A program made the position numbers and the translations under genes. Positions 50,455 through 59,243 of a DNA stretch of 64,000 nt are shown piece by piece; position 1 is the first letter of the stretch; every line of letters begins with the position of its first letter. Source of the DNA: Alphaproteobacteria bacterium (GTDB lineage Bacteria; Pseudomonadota; Alphaproteobacteria; SHVP01); the NCBI GenBank assembly GCA_016869765.1, contig VGES01000008.1:33275-97274 (forward strand), in the 5' to 3' direction. The notes below the pieces were generated by a model, which was not told where the DNA came from, made no database searches, and worked only from the letters and a program-made list of their open reading frames with translations.

Positions 50455-51645
50455 GTGCGTCGCCCGCTCACCGGCGTTCGTATCGTCGCGGTCGAGCACT
50501 ATGGCGCCGGGCCGTTCGGCTCGATGCATCTGGCCGACCTCGGCGCCGACGTGATCAAGGTCGAGAATCCGACGGTCGGCGGTGACACGTCACGGATTGT
50601 CGGGCCGCATCTCCTCGGCGAGGGCGACTCCGAGTTCTTTCAAACGTTGAATCGCAACAAACGCTCGTTGTCGCTCAACCTCAAGGAGCCAGAGGGGCGG
50701 AGGATCTTCGAGCAATTGGTCGCCCGGGCGGACGGCGTTGCCAACAACCTGCGGGGCGATCAACCGGAAAAACTCAAGCTCACCTACGAACACCTCAAGT
50801 CGACCAACCCGCGTATCGTCTGCGCGCATATGTCGGCGTATGGCAGAACCGGCTCGCGGGCCGACTGGCCGGGGTACGACTACCTGATGCAGGGCGAGAC
50901 CGGATTCATGTTCCTGACCGGGGAGCCGGGCGGACCACCGACGCGCATGGGCCTCTCGATCGTCGATTGGATGACCGGCGTCACGGGCATGCTCGGACTC
51001 GTCTCCGGGATATTGTCGGCCCGGGCGACGGGGCAGGGCGGCGACATCGACGTCAGCCTGTTCGACACCGCGTTGTTTCAGACCAGTTATCCGGCGGTGT
51101 GGTACCTCAACGAGAAGGACAAGACGACGCGACTGCCGCGATCGGCTCACCCATCCTTGGTGCCCTCGCAGCTCTACACCGCCAAGGATGGCTGGCTCTA
51201 CATCATGGCTTTGACCGACAAGTTCTGGCGCCTCGTGGTCGAGGGCATCGGTCGACCCGACATCGGACTGAACCCGGACTTCATCGATTTTGGCGCCCGA
51301 CGAAAGAATCGCGACAAGCTCACCCCGGTCCTCGACGCGGTGTTTGCCGAACGCACTGTCAAGGAGTGGCTCGAGGTTTTCATCGGCAAGGTTCCCGTGG
51401 CCCCGGTCTACGACCTGGACCAGGCGCTCGAAAATCCGTTTCTCGTCGAGCGTGGGGCGATCCAGAGCTATCCCCACCCCAAGAAGGGCGAACTCAAGGT
51501 GCTGAGCAACCCGATCCGCGTCGATGGCGACCGGATGCCGGTCCGTCGCGCCCCCGGCCTCGGGGAACACACGGACGCCATCCTCGGTGAACTCGGCTAT
51601 GACCCGGCGGCGATCGCCGGGTTGCGTCGCAAGGGCGTCGTCTAG
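50455..51645 (+). CDS. Family III CoA-transferase (CaiB/BaiF)
   Basis: 396 residues, GTG start 10 bases after the dehydrogenase. Opening ITGVRIVAVEHYGAGPFGSMH-type sequence (GVRIVAVEHYGAGPFG), ADLGADVIKVENP, then GEPGGPPTRMGLSIVDWMTG, in which Asp is the catalytic residue forming the aspartyl-CoA thioester. Moves CoA between carboxylic acids. Paralogous to the next gene. Confidence 0.9.
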   Translation: MRRPLTGVRIVAVEHYGAGPFGSMHLADLGADVIKVENPTVGGDTSRIVGPHLLGEGDSEFFQTLNRNKRSLSLNLKEPEGRRIFEQLVARADGVANNLRGDQPEKLKLTYEHLKSTNPRIVCAHMSAYGRTGSRADWPGYDYLMQGETGFMFLTGEPGGPPTRMGLSIVDWMTGVTGMLGLVSGILSARATGQGGDIDVSLFDTALFQTSYPAVWYLNEKDKTTRLPRSAHPSLVPSQLYTAKDGWLYIMALTDKFWRLVVEGIGRPDIGLNPDFIDFGARRKNRDKLTPVLDAVFAERTVKEWLEVFIGKVPVAPVYDLDQALENPFLVERGAIQSYPHPKKGELKVLSNPIRVDGDRMPVRRAPGLGEHTDAILGELGYDPAAIAGLRRKGVV

Positions 51646-51677
51646 TACTGCCCGACCAGCGTTCCTCGGAGACTGCC

Positions 51678-52850
51678 ATGAAACTCGACGGCCTACGCGT
51701 TCTCGACCTGTCGCTGTTCCTGCCCGGACCGGCGATGACCACGATGATGGCCGACCACGGCGCCGACGTGATCAAGGTCGAGAACCCGGCCGCGCCCGAA
51801 CCCACCCGCTTCAAGCAGTTTTTTCCCTGGGTCCAAGGCGATTCGACCGTGATGTTTCGTGTCACCCAACGGGGCAAGCGCAGCCTCACGCTCAACCTCA
51901 AGAGCCCTGAGGCCAAGGACGTGCTCTATCGCCTGGTCGAATTTGCCGATGTTTTCGTCGAAGCGTTTCGACCCGGTGTGATGAAGCGACTGGGGCTCGA
52001 CTACGACACGCTCAAAGCGATCAACCCTCGGCTCGTCTATGCCTCGCTGTCGGCCTTCGGCCAGACCGGGCCGTGGCGCGATCGGCCGGCCCACGATACG
52101 GCCGCGGTGGCCGCGGCCGGCGTCTTGTCGTTGTCGCGCTCGCCCGAGGGCGGCGGCCCGGCGATGATCGGCGTCGCGATCTCCGACATGTTGGCCTCGC
52201 AGCTCGCGTTCATCGGGGTTCTCATGGCGCTCTACCGCCGGCAGGCGACCGGCAAGGGCGATTACGTCGACGTCAGCATGTTCGAGTCGGTCCTCGCCGC
52301 CTCGCCCAACATCGTGGGTCCTGCCTTCGCCGGCAGCAAGGCGCCGAACCCCCTCGAGGAACGCAGCCACGGCGGCAATGCGATGCTCAACATCTACGAG
52401 TTGAAGGACGGCACGCACCTGGCGTTGGGCGGGGGCGAGCACAAGTTCGTCGAAGAGCTGTTCAAGGGTCTGGGGCGACCGGAGTTCATTCAGCCGGTGA
52501 CGGGGCCGGCCGGACGCGGCCATTGGCCGGCGATCGAGTTCCTGCGCGCGGAATTTCGCAAGAAGACGCGGGCCGAGTGGGAACAGTGGTTTCAGGGGCG
52601 CGACATCTGTTGGATGCCGGTCTACGACCTGAGCGAGGCCTGGAATTCGTCCCATGTGCGTGAGCGCGAAATGCGCGTCAAGGACGCAGCGGGCAACGAC
52701 CATATCGGGGTCGCGGTCAAATTCAGCGAAGAGCCGGGCCGTGTCGACTTCTCGCTGCCGAAAGTGGGGGAACACACGGACGACATCTTGCGCTCGATCG
52801 GCTATTCCGCCGAGCAGATCGTTGCCTTGCGGGCCGCCAAGGCGGTTTGA
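51678..52850 (+). CDS. Family III CoA-transferase (CaiB/BaiF)
   Basis: 390 residues. LRVLDLSLFLPGPAMTTMMA opens it, ADHGADVIKVENPAAPEPTR follows, and the catalytic Asp lies in MIGVAISDMLASQ. HTDDILRSIGYSAEQI ends it as in most members. The first and second CoA-transferases differ enough to be separate specificities or a hetero-oligomer. Last gene of the MaoC/dehydrogenase cluster. Confidence 0.9.
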   Translation: MKLDGLRVLDLSLFLPGPAMTTMMADHGADVIKVENPAAPEPTRFKQFFPWVQGDSTVMFRVTQRGKRSLTLNLKSPEAKDVLYRLVEFADVFVEAFRPGVMKRLGLDYDTLKAINPRLVYASLSAFGQTGPWRDRPAHDTAAVAAAGVLSLSRSPEGGGPAMIGVAISDMLASQLAFIGVLMALYRRQATGKGDYVDVSMFESVLAASPNIVGPAFAGSKAPNPLEERSHGGNAMLNIYELKDGTHLALGGGEHKFVEELFKGLGRPEFIQPVTGPAGRGHWPAIEFLRAEFRKKTRAEWEQWFQGRDICWMPVYDLSEAWNSSHVREREMRVKDAAGNDHIGVAVKFSEEPGRVDFSLPKVGEHTDDILRSIGYSAEQIVALRAAKAV

Positions 52851-52970
52851 TCACAGCCCAGCGATCACACGGAACAAAGCATCGTCACGATGCGTTGATG
52901 GGTTAGCATGGGCCGGGACGCCCAGATTCTCAAAGGGTAGTCTCGCGCCCGACGGATCTAGGGAGGATCT

Positions 52971-53846
52971 ATGGACAACGACGAAAACCAAGAAAAGAGC
53001 TTGCTGCCGCCGTTCGAGATTTCGCGGCGAACCATCGTCATGACGTCACTTGCCACCGGTTTCGCCATGGTGGTGCAGCCGATCGCGGCCCAGACGGTCA
53101 TCAAAACCGATACCGCGGGTCTCGAAGCGGGCGAGGTCAAGGTGCGGGTGGCGGATGGCGAGATTCCGGCCTATCGCGTGGCTCCAGCCGCCGCAGGAAG
53201 CTATCCGACCGTGCTCGTCGTCCAGGAGATTTTCGGTGTGCACGAGCACATCAAGGATATCTGCCGACGTTTCGCCAAGTTGGGCTACTACGCGATTGCT
53301 CCCGAACTCTACGCGCGCCAGGGCGACGTCTCGAAGATGACGGACTTCCGGCAGATCTTCTCCGAGGTCGTCTCGAAGGTGCCCGACCGGCAGGTGGCGA
53401 GCGATCTCGATGCGGCGGTCGCCTTCGCCAAGGCTTCGGGCAAGGCCAACACCGACAAACTCGGGATCACGGGCTTTTGCTGGGGCGGTCGCCAGGTTTG
53501 GCTCTACGCGGCGCACAACGCCAATCTCAAGGCGGGGGTGGCGTGGTACGGCCCGGTCACCGGAAACAAGGGCGACATGACGCCCAACCACCCGCTCGAC
53601 CTTGCCCGCGACTTGAAGGCGCCGGTGCTCGGCCTTTACGGCGCCGCCGACCAGGGGATTCCGGTGGCTCAGGTCGAACAGCTGCGCGATGCCGCGAAAG
53701 CGGCGGGCAAGAAGGTTGATATCACCATCTACCCGAACGCGCCGCACGGGTTCCATGCCGACTACCGGCCGAGCTACACCGCGGACGCGGCGAGGGACGG
53801 CTGGACCAAGTTGCAGGCGTGGTTCAAGGACAACGGGGCGGCGTAG
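52971..53846 (+). CDS. Dienelactone hydrolase family protein with a Tat-type leader
   Basis: 291 residues. The leader has [18 protein letters not shown], a twin-arginine motif followed by a hydrophobic core and AAQ cleavage region, so export through Tat is predicted. The mature part is a dienelactone hydrolase: [14 protein letters not shown], Cys nucleophile in [13 protein letters not shown], acidic residue in [10 protein letters not shown] and His in [23 protein letters not shown]. Monocistronic, closed by a strong terminator. Confidence 0.88.
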   Translation: MDNDENQEKSLLPPFEISRRTIVMTSLATGFAMVVQPIAAQTVIKTDTAGLEAGEVKVRVADGEIPAYRVAPAAAGSYPTVLVVQEIFGVHEHIKDICRRFAKLGYYAIAPELYARQGDVSKMTDFRQIFSEVVSKVPDRQVASDLDAAVAFAKASGKANTDKLGITGFCWGGRQVWLYAAHNANLKAGVAWYGPVTGNKGDMTPNHPLDLARDLKAPVLGLYGAADQGIPVAQVEQLRDAAKAAGKKVDITIYPNAPHGFHADYRPSYTADAARDGWTKLQAWFKDNGAA

Positions 53847-53869
53847 GCGTTTCGTTCGGGTTTGGACAC

Positions 53870-53903
53870 AAGCGCCGCGGCAAACCGCGGCGCTTCTTTT
53901 ATT
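53870..53903 (+). terminator. Strong rho-independent terminator
   Basis: AAGCGCCGCGG (53870-53880) and CCGCGGCGCTT (53885-53895) form a perfect 11-bp stem with a CAAA tetraloop, followed by CTTTTATT. It lies 24 bases after the dienelactone hydrolase stop. Confidence 0.93.
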
Positions 53904-54141
53904 GGTGGGGCTCACGCCACTCCCCGCTTGGCGTCAATCGGCCAACATTGTGCCCACGAGGCGCGCGGCCGACCAACTGTTCAGTCAGTTGGCGAGCGAG
54001 CGCTAGCGTCACCTGCCTGAGGTCTTCCACACCGACCGCTGAGAATGACGCTTCGCCGCTGCCGCGCGTGCCGCCGGGCTGTCCTGCGCGATACTCGGGG
54101 CCAAGCTAAACTGAGCAGCGCCCCGGCGACAACTCGTCGGA
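53904..54141. other. Intergenic stretch, gene not recognised
   Basis: Between the terminator and the VOC gene. No ribosome-site-supported frame. It contains a 7-bp inverted repeat CCAACTG-TTCAGT-CAGTTGG at 53973-53992 that could be an operator; otherwise I see nothing. Confidence 0.35.
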
Positions 54142-54654
54142 TCACAATGGAACGCTCTTCCTGCTTGTTCGAGCGTCTCGCCGAAGCTGCCATGCGGCAC
54201 GGCTTTCCGCGGCATCCGGCGGACCCTTGAGTTCGACGATGTTGCCGTCGGGATCGATGACGTCCATGGCCCAACCCATGCCATCGGCACCGTACTGCTT
54301 GCGGGGCTCACTCGCGGCGATTCCGAGCTTGGCAAAGTGGCGCTTGAGCCGTGGGCCATCGAGCCGCTTCACGGTGAGGGCGATGTGGTGGACGTTCACG
54401 GGCGCTCGGATCATCGCCGAACGCGCTGGCTGCCCTGGCCGGGAGCGGGTGCGTTTCGGTCGTCGTCCGGTAGCGAGTTGCAGGTCGATCAACGACTGGC
54501 CTGCACGGATCTGGACCAGTCCGATCTCTTCGCGCCAGCGCTCGACCCGGAGGCCCAAGATCTCGGTGTAGAACCGGGCCGCCCGCCGCAGGTCGGCGAC
54601 GAGCAAGACAACGTGATCGATACGGTCGACGACGATGATCGGACGTCGGGGCAT
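54142..54654 (-). CDS. VOC family (glyoxalase-fold) protein
   Basis: 170 residues from ATG 54654. DRIDHVVLLVADLRRAARFY gives module 1 with the ligand His, NVHHIALTVKRLDGPRLKRH module 2, and VIDPDGNIVELKG the terminal Glu. The C-terminal 20 residues are extra and Arg-rich. The frame is open to 54735 but that runs into higA. Located 8 bases after the higA stop, so possibly co-transcribed. Confidence 0.82.
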   Translation of the reverse strand: MPRRPIIVVDRIDHVVLLVADLRRAARFYTEILGLRVERWREEIGLVQIRAGQSLIDLQLATGRRPKRTRSRPGQPARSAMIRAPVNVHHIALTVKRLDGPRLKRHFAKLGIAASEPRKQYGADGMGWAMDVIDPDGNIVELKGPPDAAESRAAWQLRRDARTSRKSVPL

Positions 54655-54662
54655 GGCAGATC

Positions 54663-55034
54663 CTATGCGGCTTTTTCGTCCGGTGGTCGGATCAGGGCCT
54701 CCGCGGGGATGCCAAGGCCGCAGTGCAGTTTCCACACCATTCGCAACGTGAGCGGTCGCCTACGGTTGAGGACCTCGTACACGCGGTGGCGGCTGCCAAT
54801 GTAAGGGACTAGGTCTCGGGCACTGAGTCCATGTTGCTCCATGTGGTAACGGATCGCCTCGACCGCGTCCGGTAGTTCGACGGGGTAGTGCTTCGCCTCC
54901 CACGCCTCGACCAACGTTACCAAGACATCCAAACGATTGCCCCGCGCGCCGCCTGGGCGAGCGTTCATCAGGCTCTCGACCTCACGTAACGTGCGCCGGT
55001 AGTCGCGGTCGTTCCGAATGGGTCGTACGTTCAC
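54663..55034 (-). CDS. higA: HigA-type antitoxin
   Basis: 123 residues. C-terminal HTH is typical of HigA: GLSARDLVPYIGSRHRVYEV and RRRPLTLRMVWKLHCGLGIP with the N-R-R-R-P-L-T-L pattern. Preceded by an antitoxin neck (LRTLREVESLMNARPG-like TLREVESLMN) that normally wraps the toxin. GTG at 55034 follows GGAGATTC. Normally downstream of higB; here only the 3' end of higB remains, so HigA is orphaned and may act as a plain repressor. Confidence 0.88.
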   Translation of the reverse strand: MNVRPIRNDRDYRRTLREVESLMNARPGGARGNRLDVLVTLVEAWEAKHYPVELPDAVEAIRYHMEQHGLSARDLVPYIGSRHRVYEVLNRRRPLTLRMVWKLHCGLGIPAEALIRPPDEKAA

Positions 55035-55050
55035 TTCTGAATCTCCTCGC

Positions 55051-55143
55051 CTAAATCGTCTGGGCATCGATTCGGTTATACGCATGGTGGGTTCCGACAA
55101 AGCGTATGTACACAACTCGGTACGCATAGTTGATCCAAACCAC
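55051..55143 (-). pseudogene. higB: Truncated HigB toxin, last 30 codons
   Basis: Minus strand, too short for a normal gene. The 30 residues VVWINYAYRVVYIRFVGTHH...RIDAQTI are the characteristic C-terminus of HigB-type mRNA interferases (IRF-x-GTH-x-x-Y-x-x-ID). It stops 17 bases before the higA start, the normal higBA spacing. The 5' part is missing: the remnant begins within 3 bases of the stop of the acetyl-CoA hydrolase gene, as if a deletion or insertion joined the two. It lacks the first two thirds of the RNase fold and should be inactive. Confidence 0.85.
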
Positions 55144-56411
55144 TAGGTGCGCGTGGGTAGGCGTCGTGTCGCCTGTTGCAGCTCATCGCGGAAGGCCGGT
55201 GCGGCGACGGCAATCAGGGTCTCGGCGCGCTGCGCGACGGTCTTGCCACGTAGATCCGCGATACCCTGCTCGGTGACCACGAAGTCGACGTCGTTGCGCG
55301 AAACCGTCACGGTCGTGCCGGCTGCGAAGCCAGGCACGATGCGCGAGGTCCTGCCGTCCGAGGTGGCCGAGATGAGGGCGAGGATCGCCCGCCCACCCGG
55401 CGAGCGGCGAGCGCCACGCAAAAAGTCGACCAGCCCGCCGACGCCCGAAACCTGGCGCCCGCCGATCATTTCGGCATTCGCTTGGCCCAGGAGGTCGACC
55501 TCGATCGCCGAGTTGATCGCCACCAGGTTGGGGATGCTGCCGAGGATACTGACGTCGTGCGTGTGCGTTGCCGGGCGGAACGCGACGTCGGACGTCCCGG
55601 CGACGAAGTCGTAGAGCGGATCGCCGCCGAGGGCGACACCCGTGGTCACCGGCGGCTGGCCTCGATCGCCCCCCTTGGCGAGCGCTCCCGAGCGCGCGAG
55701 CGCCACCAGGGGATCGCTTACCATACCGCCGTGGAGCCGCAGGTTCTTCCGGTCGTGCAGTGGATCGAGTACCGCTGCCTGAATCTTGCCGAGGCCGATT
55801 TGGATCGTGTCGCCATCGTCGATCAGCGTCGCGATGTTGCGGCCGAGCGCGGTCAGCGCCGCGCTGTCGGCCCCCAGGTCATAGTGGAGCACGTCGTGTG
55901 GCGCCTCGACGACGAGGTCGAAGTCGCTGAGCGCAACGGTCGGCGCGCCGGGCGGCGCCGGCATACGTGGATTGATGTGAGCGAGTTTCACCTTGCACTG
56001 ATCGATCACCTCGGGCGGGAAATCGGCGGCAAGCCCGAAGCTGCACTGCCCTTGGGCGTCGGGAGGTGAAACCTGAAACAGGCCGAGGTCGAGGGGCCGC
56101 GACCACAGGTAGGCCGTGATGTCGGAATAGTGCAACGGGAGGAAATCGACCCGACCCTCGGCGTGCGAGGCCCGCATCGCCGGCGTCACGAAGAAAGCGG
56201 TGGAGCGAGCCTCCGGGTGCAATCCGGCGTAGTCGACGTGGTTGACCCCGGGAATCCAGACGCCCATGAAGCGCACTCCCTTGGCCGCGTCGGGGGCGTG
56301 TTTCAACGTTTCGGCGAAGAGCAGCGACTCCCCGGCGCAATCAGGGATGTAGACGGTCATGCCGGGACGGAGCAGCTCTGGGAGTTGTTCGAGGCGCAAT
56401 CGCTTGGGCAT
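55143..56411 (-). CDS. Acetyl-CoA hydrolase/transferase family protein
   Basis: 422 residues, ATG 56411. Two-domain class I CoA-transferase-like fold of 4-hydroxybutyrate CoA-transferase/acetyl-CoA hydrolases: GDTIQIGLGKIQAAVLDPL, LRLHGGMVSDPLVALARSG, and NDVDFVVTEQGIADLRGKT in the C-terminal half with the conserved V-T-E-x-G-I-A-D. The catalytic Glu of transferases is likely the E of VTEQG. The last residues (RLPTRT) abut the higB remnant, so the native C-terminus may have been altered. Divergent from the PrpD gene at 56485. Confidence 0.85.
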   Translation of the reverse strand: MPKRLRLEQLPELLRPGMTVYIPDCAGESLLFAETLKHAPDAAKGVRFMGVWIPGVNHVDYAGLHPEARSTAFFVTPAMRASHAEGRVDFLPLHYSDITAYLWSRPLDLGLFQVSPPDAQGQCSFGLAADFPPEVIDQCKVKLAHINPRMPAPPGAPTVALSDFDLVVEAPHDVLHYDLGADSAALTALGRNIATLIDDGDTIQIGLGKIQAAVLDPLHDRKNLRLHGGMVSDPLVALARSGALAKGGDRGQPPVTTGVALGGDPLYDFVAGTSDVAFRPATHTHDVSILGSIPNLVAINSAIEVDLLGQANAEMIGGRQVSGVGGLVDFLRGARRSPGGRAILALISATSDGRTSRIVPGFAAGTTVTVSRNDVDFVVTEQGIADLRGKTVAQRAETLIAVAAPAFRDELQQATRRLPTRT

Positions 56412-56484
56412 GGCTCGCGCGCAGATTGTTTTTGGTGCTTGCCATGTTACCATCTCGTGTCTTCACGTCGATCTAAGCTCTCTG

Positions 56485-57828
56485 GTGACTGCGGAAACGA
56501 GTCTCACCGCCCAACTCGTCGCGCTGCTTCGTCGACCGATTACAGATCGGGATCGCACGCGGGCCGCATTGCACGTGCTCGATTGGATCGGCTGCGCCGT
56601 GATCGGGGCGACGACGCCGCCGGGCTTGGTGATCAAGGACTATGGCCGCTACGAACCCGGTGGCCCGTGCAAGGCGATCGGCGTCGGGGACCTGCGGGCC
56701 GAGGCAGCGGCGTTCGTCAACGGCGCCTTCGGCAATGTACTCGAGATGGACGATATCCATCGCACCTCGATCTTGCATCCGGGGCCGGTGGTCGTCCCGG
56801 CCGCGCTTGCCGTGGCCCAGGCCGCAGGGGTCGAGGCGGCGGTGTTTCTCGATGGCCTTATTCGCGGTTACGAGGTCGCCGTGCGCGTCGGGACCTCGGT
56901 CGGTCGCAGCCACTACAAGCACTTCCACAATACCTCCACGTGCGGCCCCTTCGGTGCGGCCGCGGCCGCGGGTTCGATCCTGGGGCTCGATGACGCGTCC
57001 TTGGTCCACGCCCTGGGGAACGCTGGGACGACGACGGGTGGGCTCTGGCAGGTGCGCCACGAGAACGCCATGTCGAAGCAGTTGCACAACGCCAACGCGG
57101 CGCGGCACGGCGTGTTGTGCGCCTACCTCGCGAAACGCGGTTTCACCGGCCCCGCGCGCATCCTCGAGGGCCCGAACGGGCTATACCAGGCGATGTGCGG
57201 GTCTGACGCCAATCCAGGGGCGGTGACGGCACGACCCGAGGCGCCATGGATGGTCTTCGACACGTCGTTCAAGCCTTGGCCCGCCTGCCGCCACGCCCAT
57301 TCGACGATCGATGCCGCGCTTGCCCTGCGCGAACAGGTGACGGCTGACCGCTTTGAGCGAGCGGTCGTGCACACCTATTCCGATGCGGTGGCGTTCTGCG
57401 ATCGCGCGCAACCTGACACCGTCGTTCAGGCCAAGTTCAGCCTGCAGCATGCGGTCGCCCTTGTGCTCGCCGATGGCAAACCTCGCCTCGATCATTTCGA
57501 ACCCAAGTATTTCCGCCAGAGCCATGTCGCGCGCCTGCGCGAGCGCGTGCGTTGCGCCGTGGACAGCGCGATCGATCGGGGTTTTCCCGAACACTATGGG
57601 GCACGGATCGAGGCTTGGACGACCGACGGACGGCACCTGGAGATTGCGGCGCCCGATGCCCTGGGCGATCCGGGCAACCCCGTGCCCGACGAACGCATCG
57701 TGGCCAAGGCCCGCGAGTTGATGGGCGCTGGGGGGCTGACCGCGGGACGGATCGACGCGGTGGTGGAAAAGACTCTCGCGCTTGGCCGTGGCGGGACGCT
57801 AGAACAGGTGACGGCGCTGCTTCCATAG
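56485..57828 (+). CDS. MmgE/PrpD family protein
   Basis: 447 residues from GTG 56485. Family landmarks: HVLDWIGCAVIGATTPPG, FVNGAFGNVLEMDDIHR, LHNANAARHGVLCAYLAKRG and SFKPWPACRHAHSTIDAAL. A second PrpD paralogue follows 18 bases after its stop, so the two may form a hetero-oligomer or duplicate pathway. Frame extends upstream to 56359 without a ribosome site. Substrate unknown. Confidence 0.87.
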   Translation: MTAETSLTAQLVALLRRPITDRDRTRAALHVLDWIGCAVIGATTPPGLVIKDYGRYEPGGPCKAIGVGDLRAEAAAFVNGAFGNVLEMDDIHRTSILHPGPVVVPAALAVAQAAGVEAAVFLDGLIRGYEVAVRVGTSVGRSHYKHFHNTSTCGPFGAAAAAGSILGLDDASLVHALGNAGTTTGGLWQVRHENAMSKQLHNANAARHGVLCAYLAKRGFTGPARILEGPNGLYQAMCGSDANPGAVTARPEAPWMVFDTSFKPWPACRHAHSTIDAALALREQVTADRFERAVVHTYSDAVAFCDRAQPDTVVQAKFSLQHAVALVLADGKPRLDHFEPKYFRQSHVARLRERVRCAVDSAIDRGFPEHYGARIEAWTTDGRHLEIAAPDALGDPGNPVPDERIVAKARELMGAGGLTAGRIDAVVEKTLALGRGGTLEQVTALLP

Positions 57829-57846
57829 GTGCCCGAGGGAGGAACA

Positions 57847-59232
57847 ATGTCGGTCGCACACGAACTCGACCAAGAGGTCAATCCGGTCGAAACCCTGGCC
57901 CGCCACGTGGTCGGAACCCGCTACGACGATATTCCGACGGCGGCGATAAAGGCGGCCAAGACCTACATTCTCGACTCGCTCGGCGTCGGGGTTGCCGGCA
58001 GCGACGGTCCGTGGGTCCGCGAGTTGATCAAGACCGCGACCGGTTGGGGCGCCGGCAACGAATCGCGCCTGCTCGTCTATGGCACGCGCCTGCCCGCGGT
58101 GAGCGCCGCCGTGATCAACGCCTACATGATTCATTGCCTTGAGTTCGATTGCGTCAACGAAGATGCGGTTATCCACCCGATGGCGACCATCCTCGGAGCG
58201 CTATCGGCGGAAGCCGACGGTCGGACATCGGTCAGCGGCAAAGACCTGCTGACCGCGGTGTGCGTCGGGGTCGATGCCTCTTGCATTCTCGGCCTTTCCT
58301 CCAAGGCCCCGATGCGCTTCTTCCGACCTTCGACCGCTGGCGCGTTCGGCGCCACGGCGGCGATCGCCAAAGTGCGGCGTCTCGACGAACGGACGTTGAT
58401 CAACGCCTTCGGGGCAACCTACGGGCAGATCTCGGGTACGCTCGCACCGCATCGGGAAGGCTCGCCCGTCCTCGGCATGCAGATCGGTTTCTGCGCCCGT
58501 GGCGCATTGTCGGCCTGCGACCTGGCCCAGAACGGCTTGATCGGTCCGCACGAGGTCATCACGGGAATGTACGGCTACCTGCCGATGTACGAAGGCGACT
58601 ACGACCATCGCGGGCCCTTCGCGAGCCTGGGTCGCGAGTGGCAGGTGACTCGCGTTTCGCACAAACCGTTCCCGTCCGGTCGCCTCACGCACGGCGTGGT
58701 CGATGGCATCCAGCAGCTCTTGAAGAAGGGCCTCAAGGCCGATCAGGTCGATCGTATCGTGGCGCACGTGCCACCGCTCGCTTATCGGCTCACAGGTCGG
58801 CCCGACATTCCGAACCCCGAGCCCAATTACGCCAAGCTGTGTATTTCCTTCGTGGCGGCGACGACCCTGCTCGAAGGCACCGTCGACGTCCAGCACTTCA
58901 AGGGCGACTGGCTCAAGAACCCGCGCGTTCATGACATCGCGGCTCGGGTCAAGCCGGTGCAGGACGACAATCCGAATCAGAACAAGGTGGCGCCACAGCG
59001 CCTCGAGGTGTTCCTGAAAGACGGCAAGAGGCTCGAGGTCTATATGCCCGAGATCTTCGGCCATCCCAAGAATCCGCTGAGCGAGGCGCAGAACGTCGAG
59101 AAGTTCATGGCGAGTTGCGCCGCCGCGGCGAGGCCGCTGCCGCACGGCAACGCCGAGAAGGCCGTCGATCGCATCGCCAACCTCGAACGCGTCGGCAACG
59201 TGCGCGAGATTCTCGATCTCCTGATGGCCTGA
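57847..59232 (+). CDS. MmgE/PrpD family protein
   Basis: 461 residues, ATG behind GAGGGAGGAAC. YILDSLGVGVAGSDGPW, AVINAYMIHCLEFDCVNED and VSHKPFPSGRLTHGVVDGI match the family, though the Asp-Asp-x-His pair of the first motif is replaced by FDCVNED, suggesting a different substrate or reaction from its neighbour. Followed after 11 bases by the CoA ligase gene. Confidence 0.87.
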   Translation: MSVAHELDQEVNPVETLARHVVGTRYDDIPTAAIKAAKTYILDSLGVGVAGSDGPWVRELIKTATGWGAGNESRLLVYGTRLPAVSAAVINAYMIHCLEFDCVNEDAVIHPMATILGALSAEADGRTSVSGKDLLTAVCVGVDASCILGLSSKAPMRFFRPSTAGAFGATAAIAKVRRLDERTLINAFGATYGQISGTLAPHREGSPVLGMQIGFCARGALSACDLAQNGLIGPHEVITGMYGYLPMYEGDYDHRGPFASLGREWQVTRVSHKPFPSGRLTHGVVDGIQQLLKKGLKADQVDRIVAHVPPLAYRLTGRPDIPNPEPNYAKLCISFVAATTLLEGTVDVQHFKGDWLKNPRVHDIAARVKPVQDDNPNQNKVAPQRLEVFLKDGKRLEVYMPEIFGHPKNPLSEAQNVEKFMASCAAAARPLPHGNAEKAVDRIANLERVGNVREILDLLMA

Positions 59233-59243
59233 GGCGCGTAGCG

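Noticed and set aside
53973..53992. Inverted repeat CCAACTG/CAGTTGG as a regulator operator
   Set aside because: Seven-base arms in a gene-free stretch with no adjacent regulator or promoter; chance cannot be excluded.
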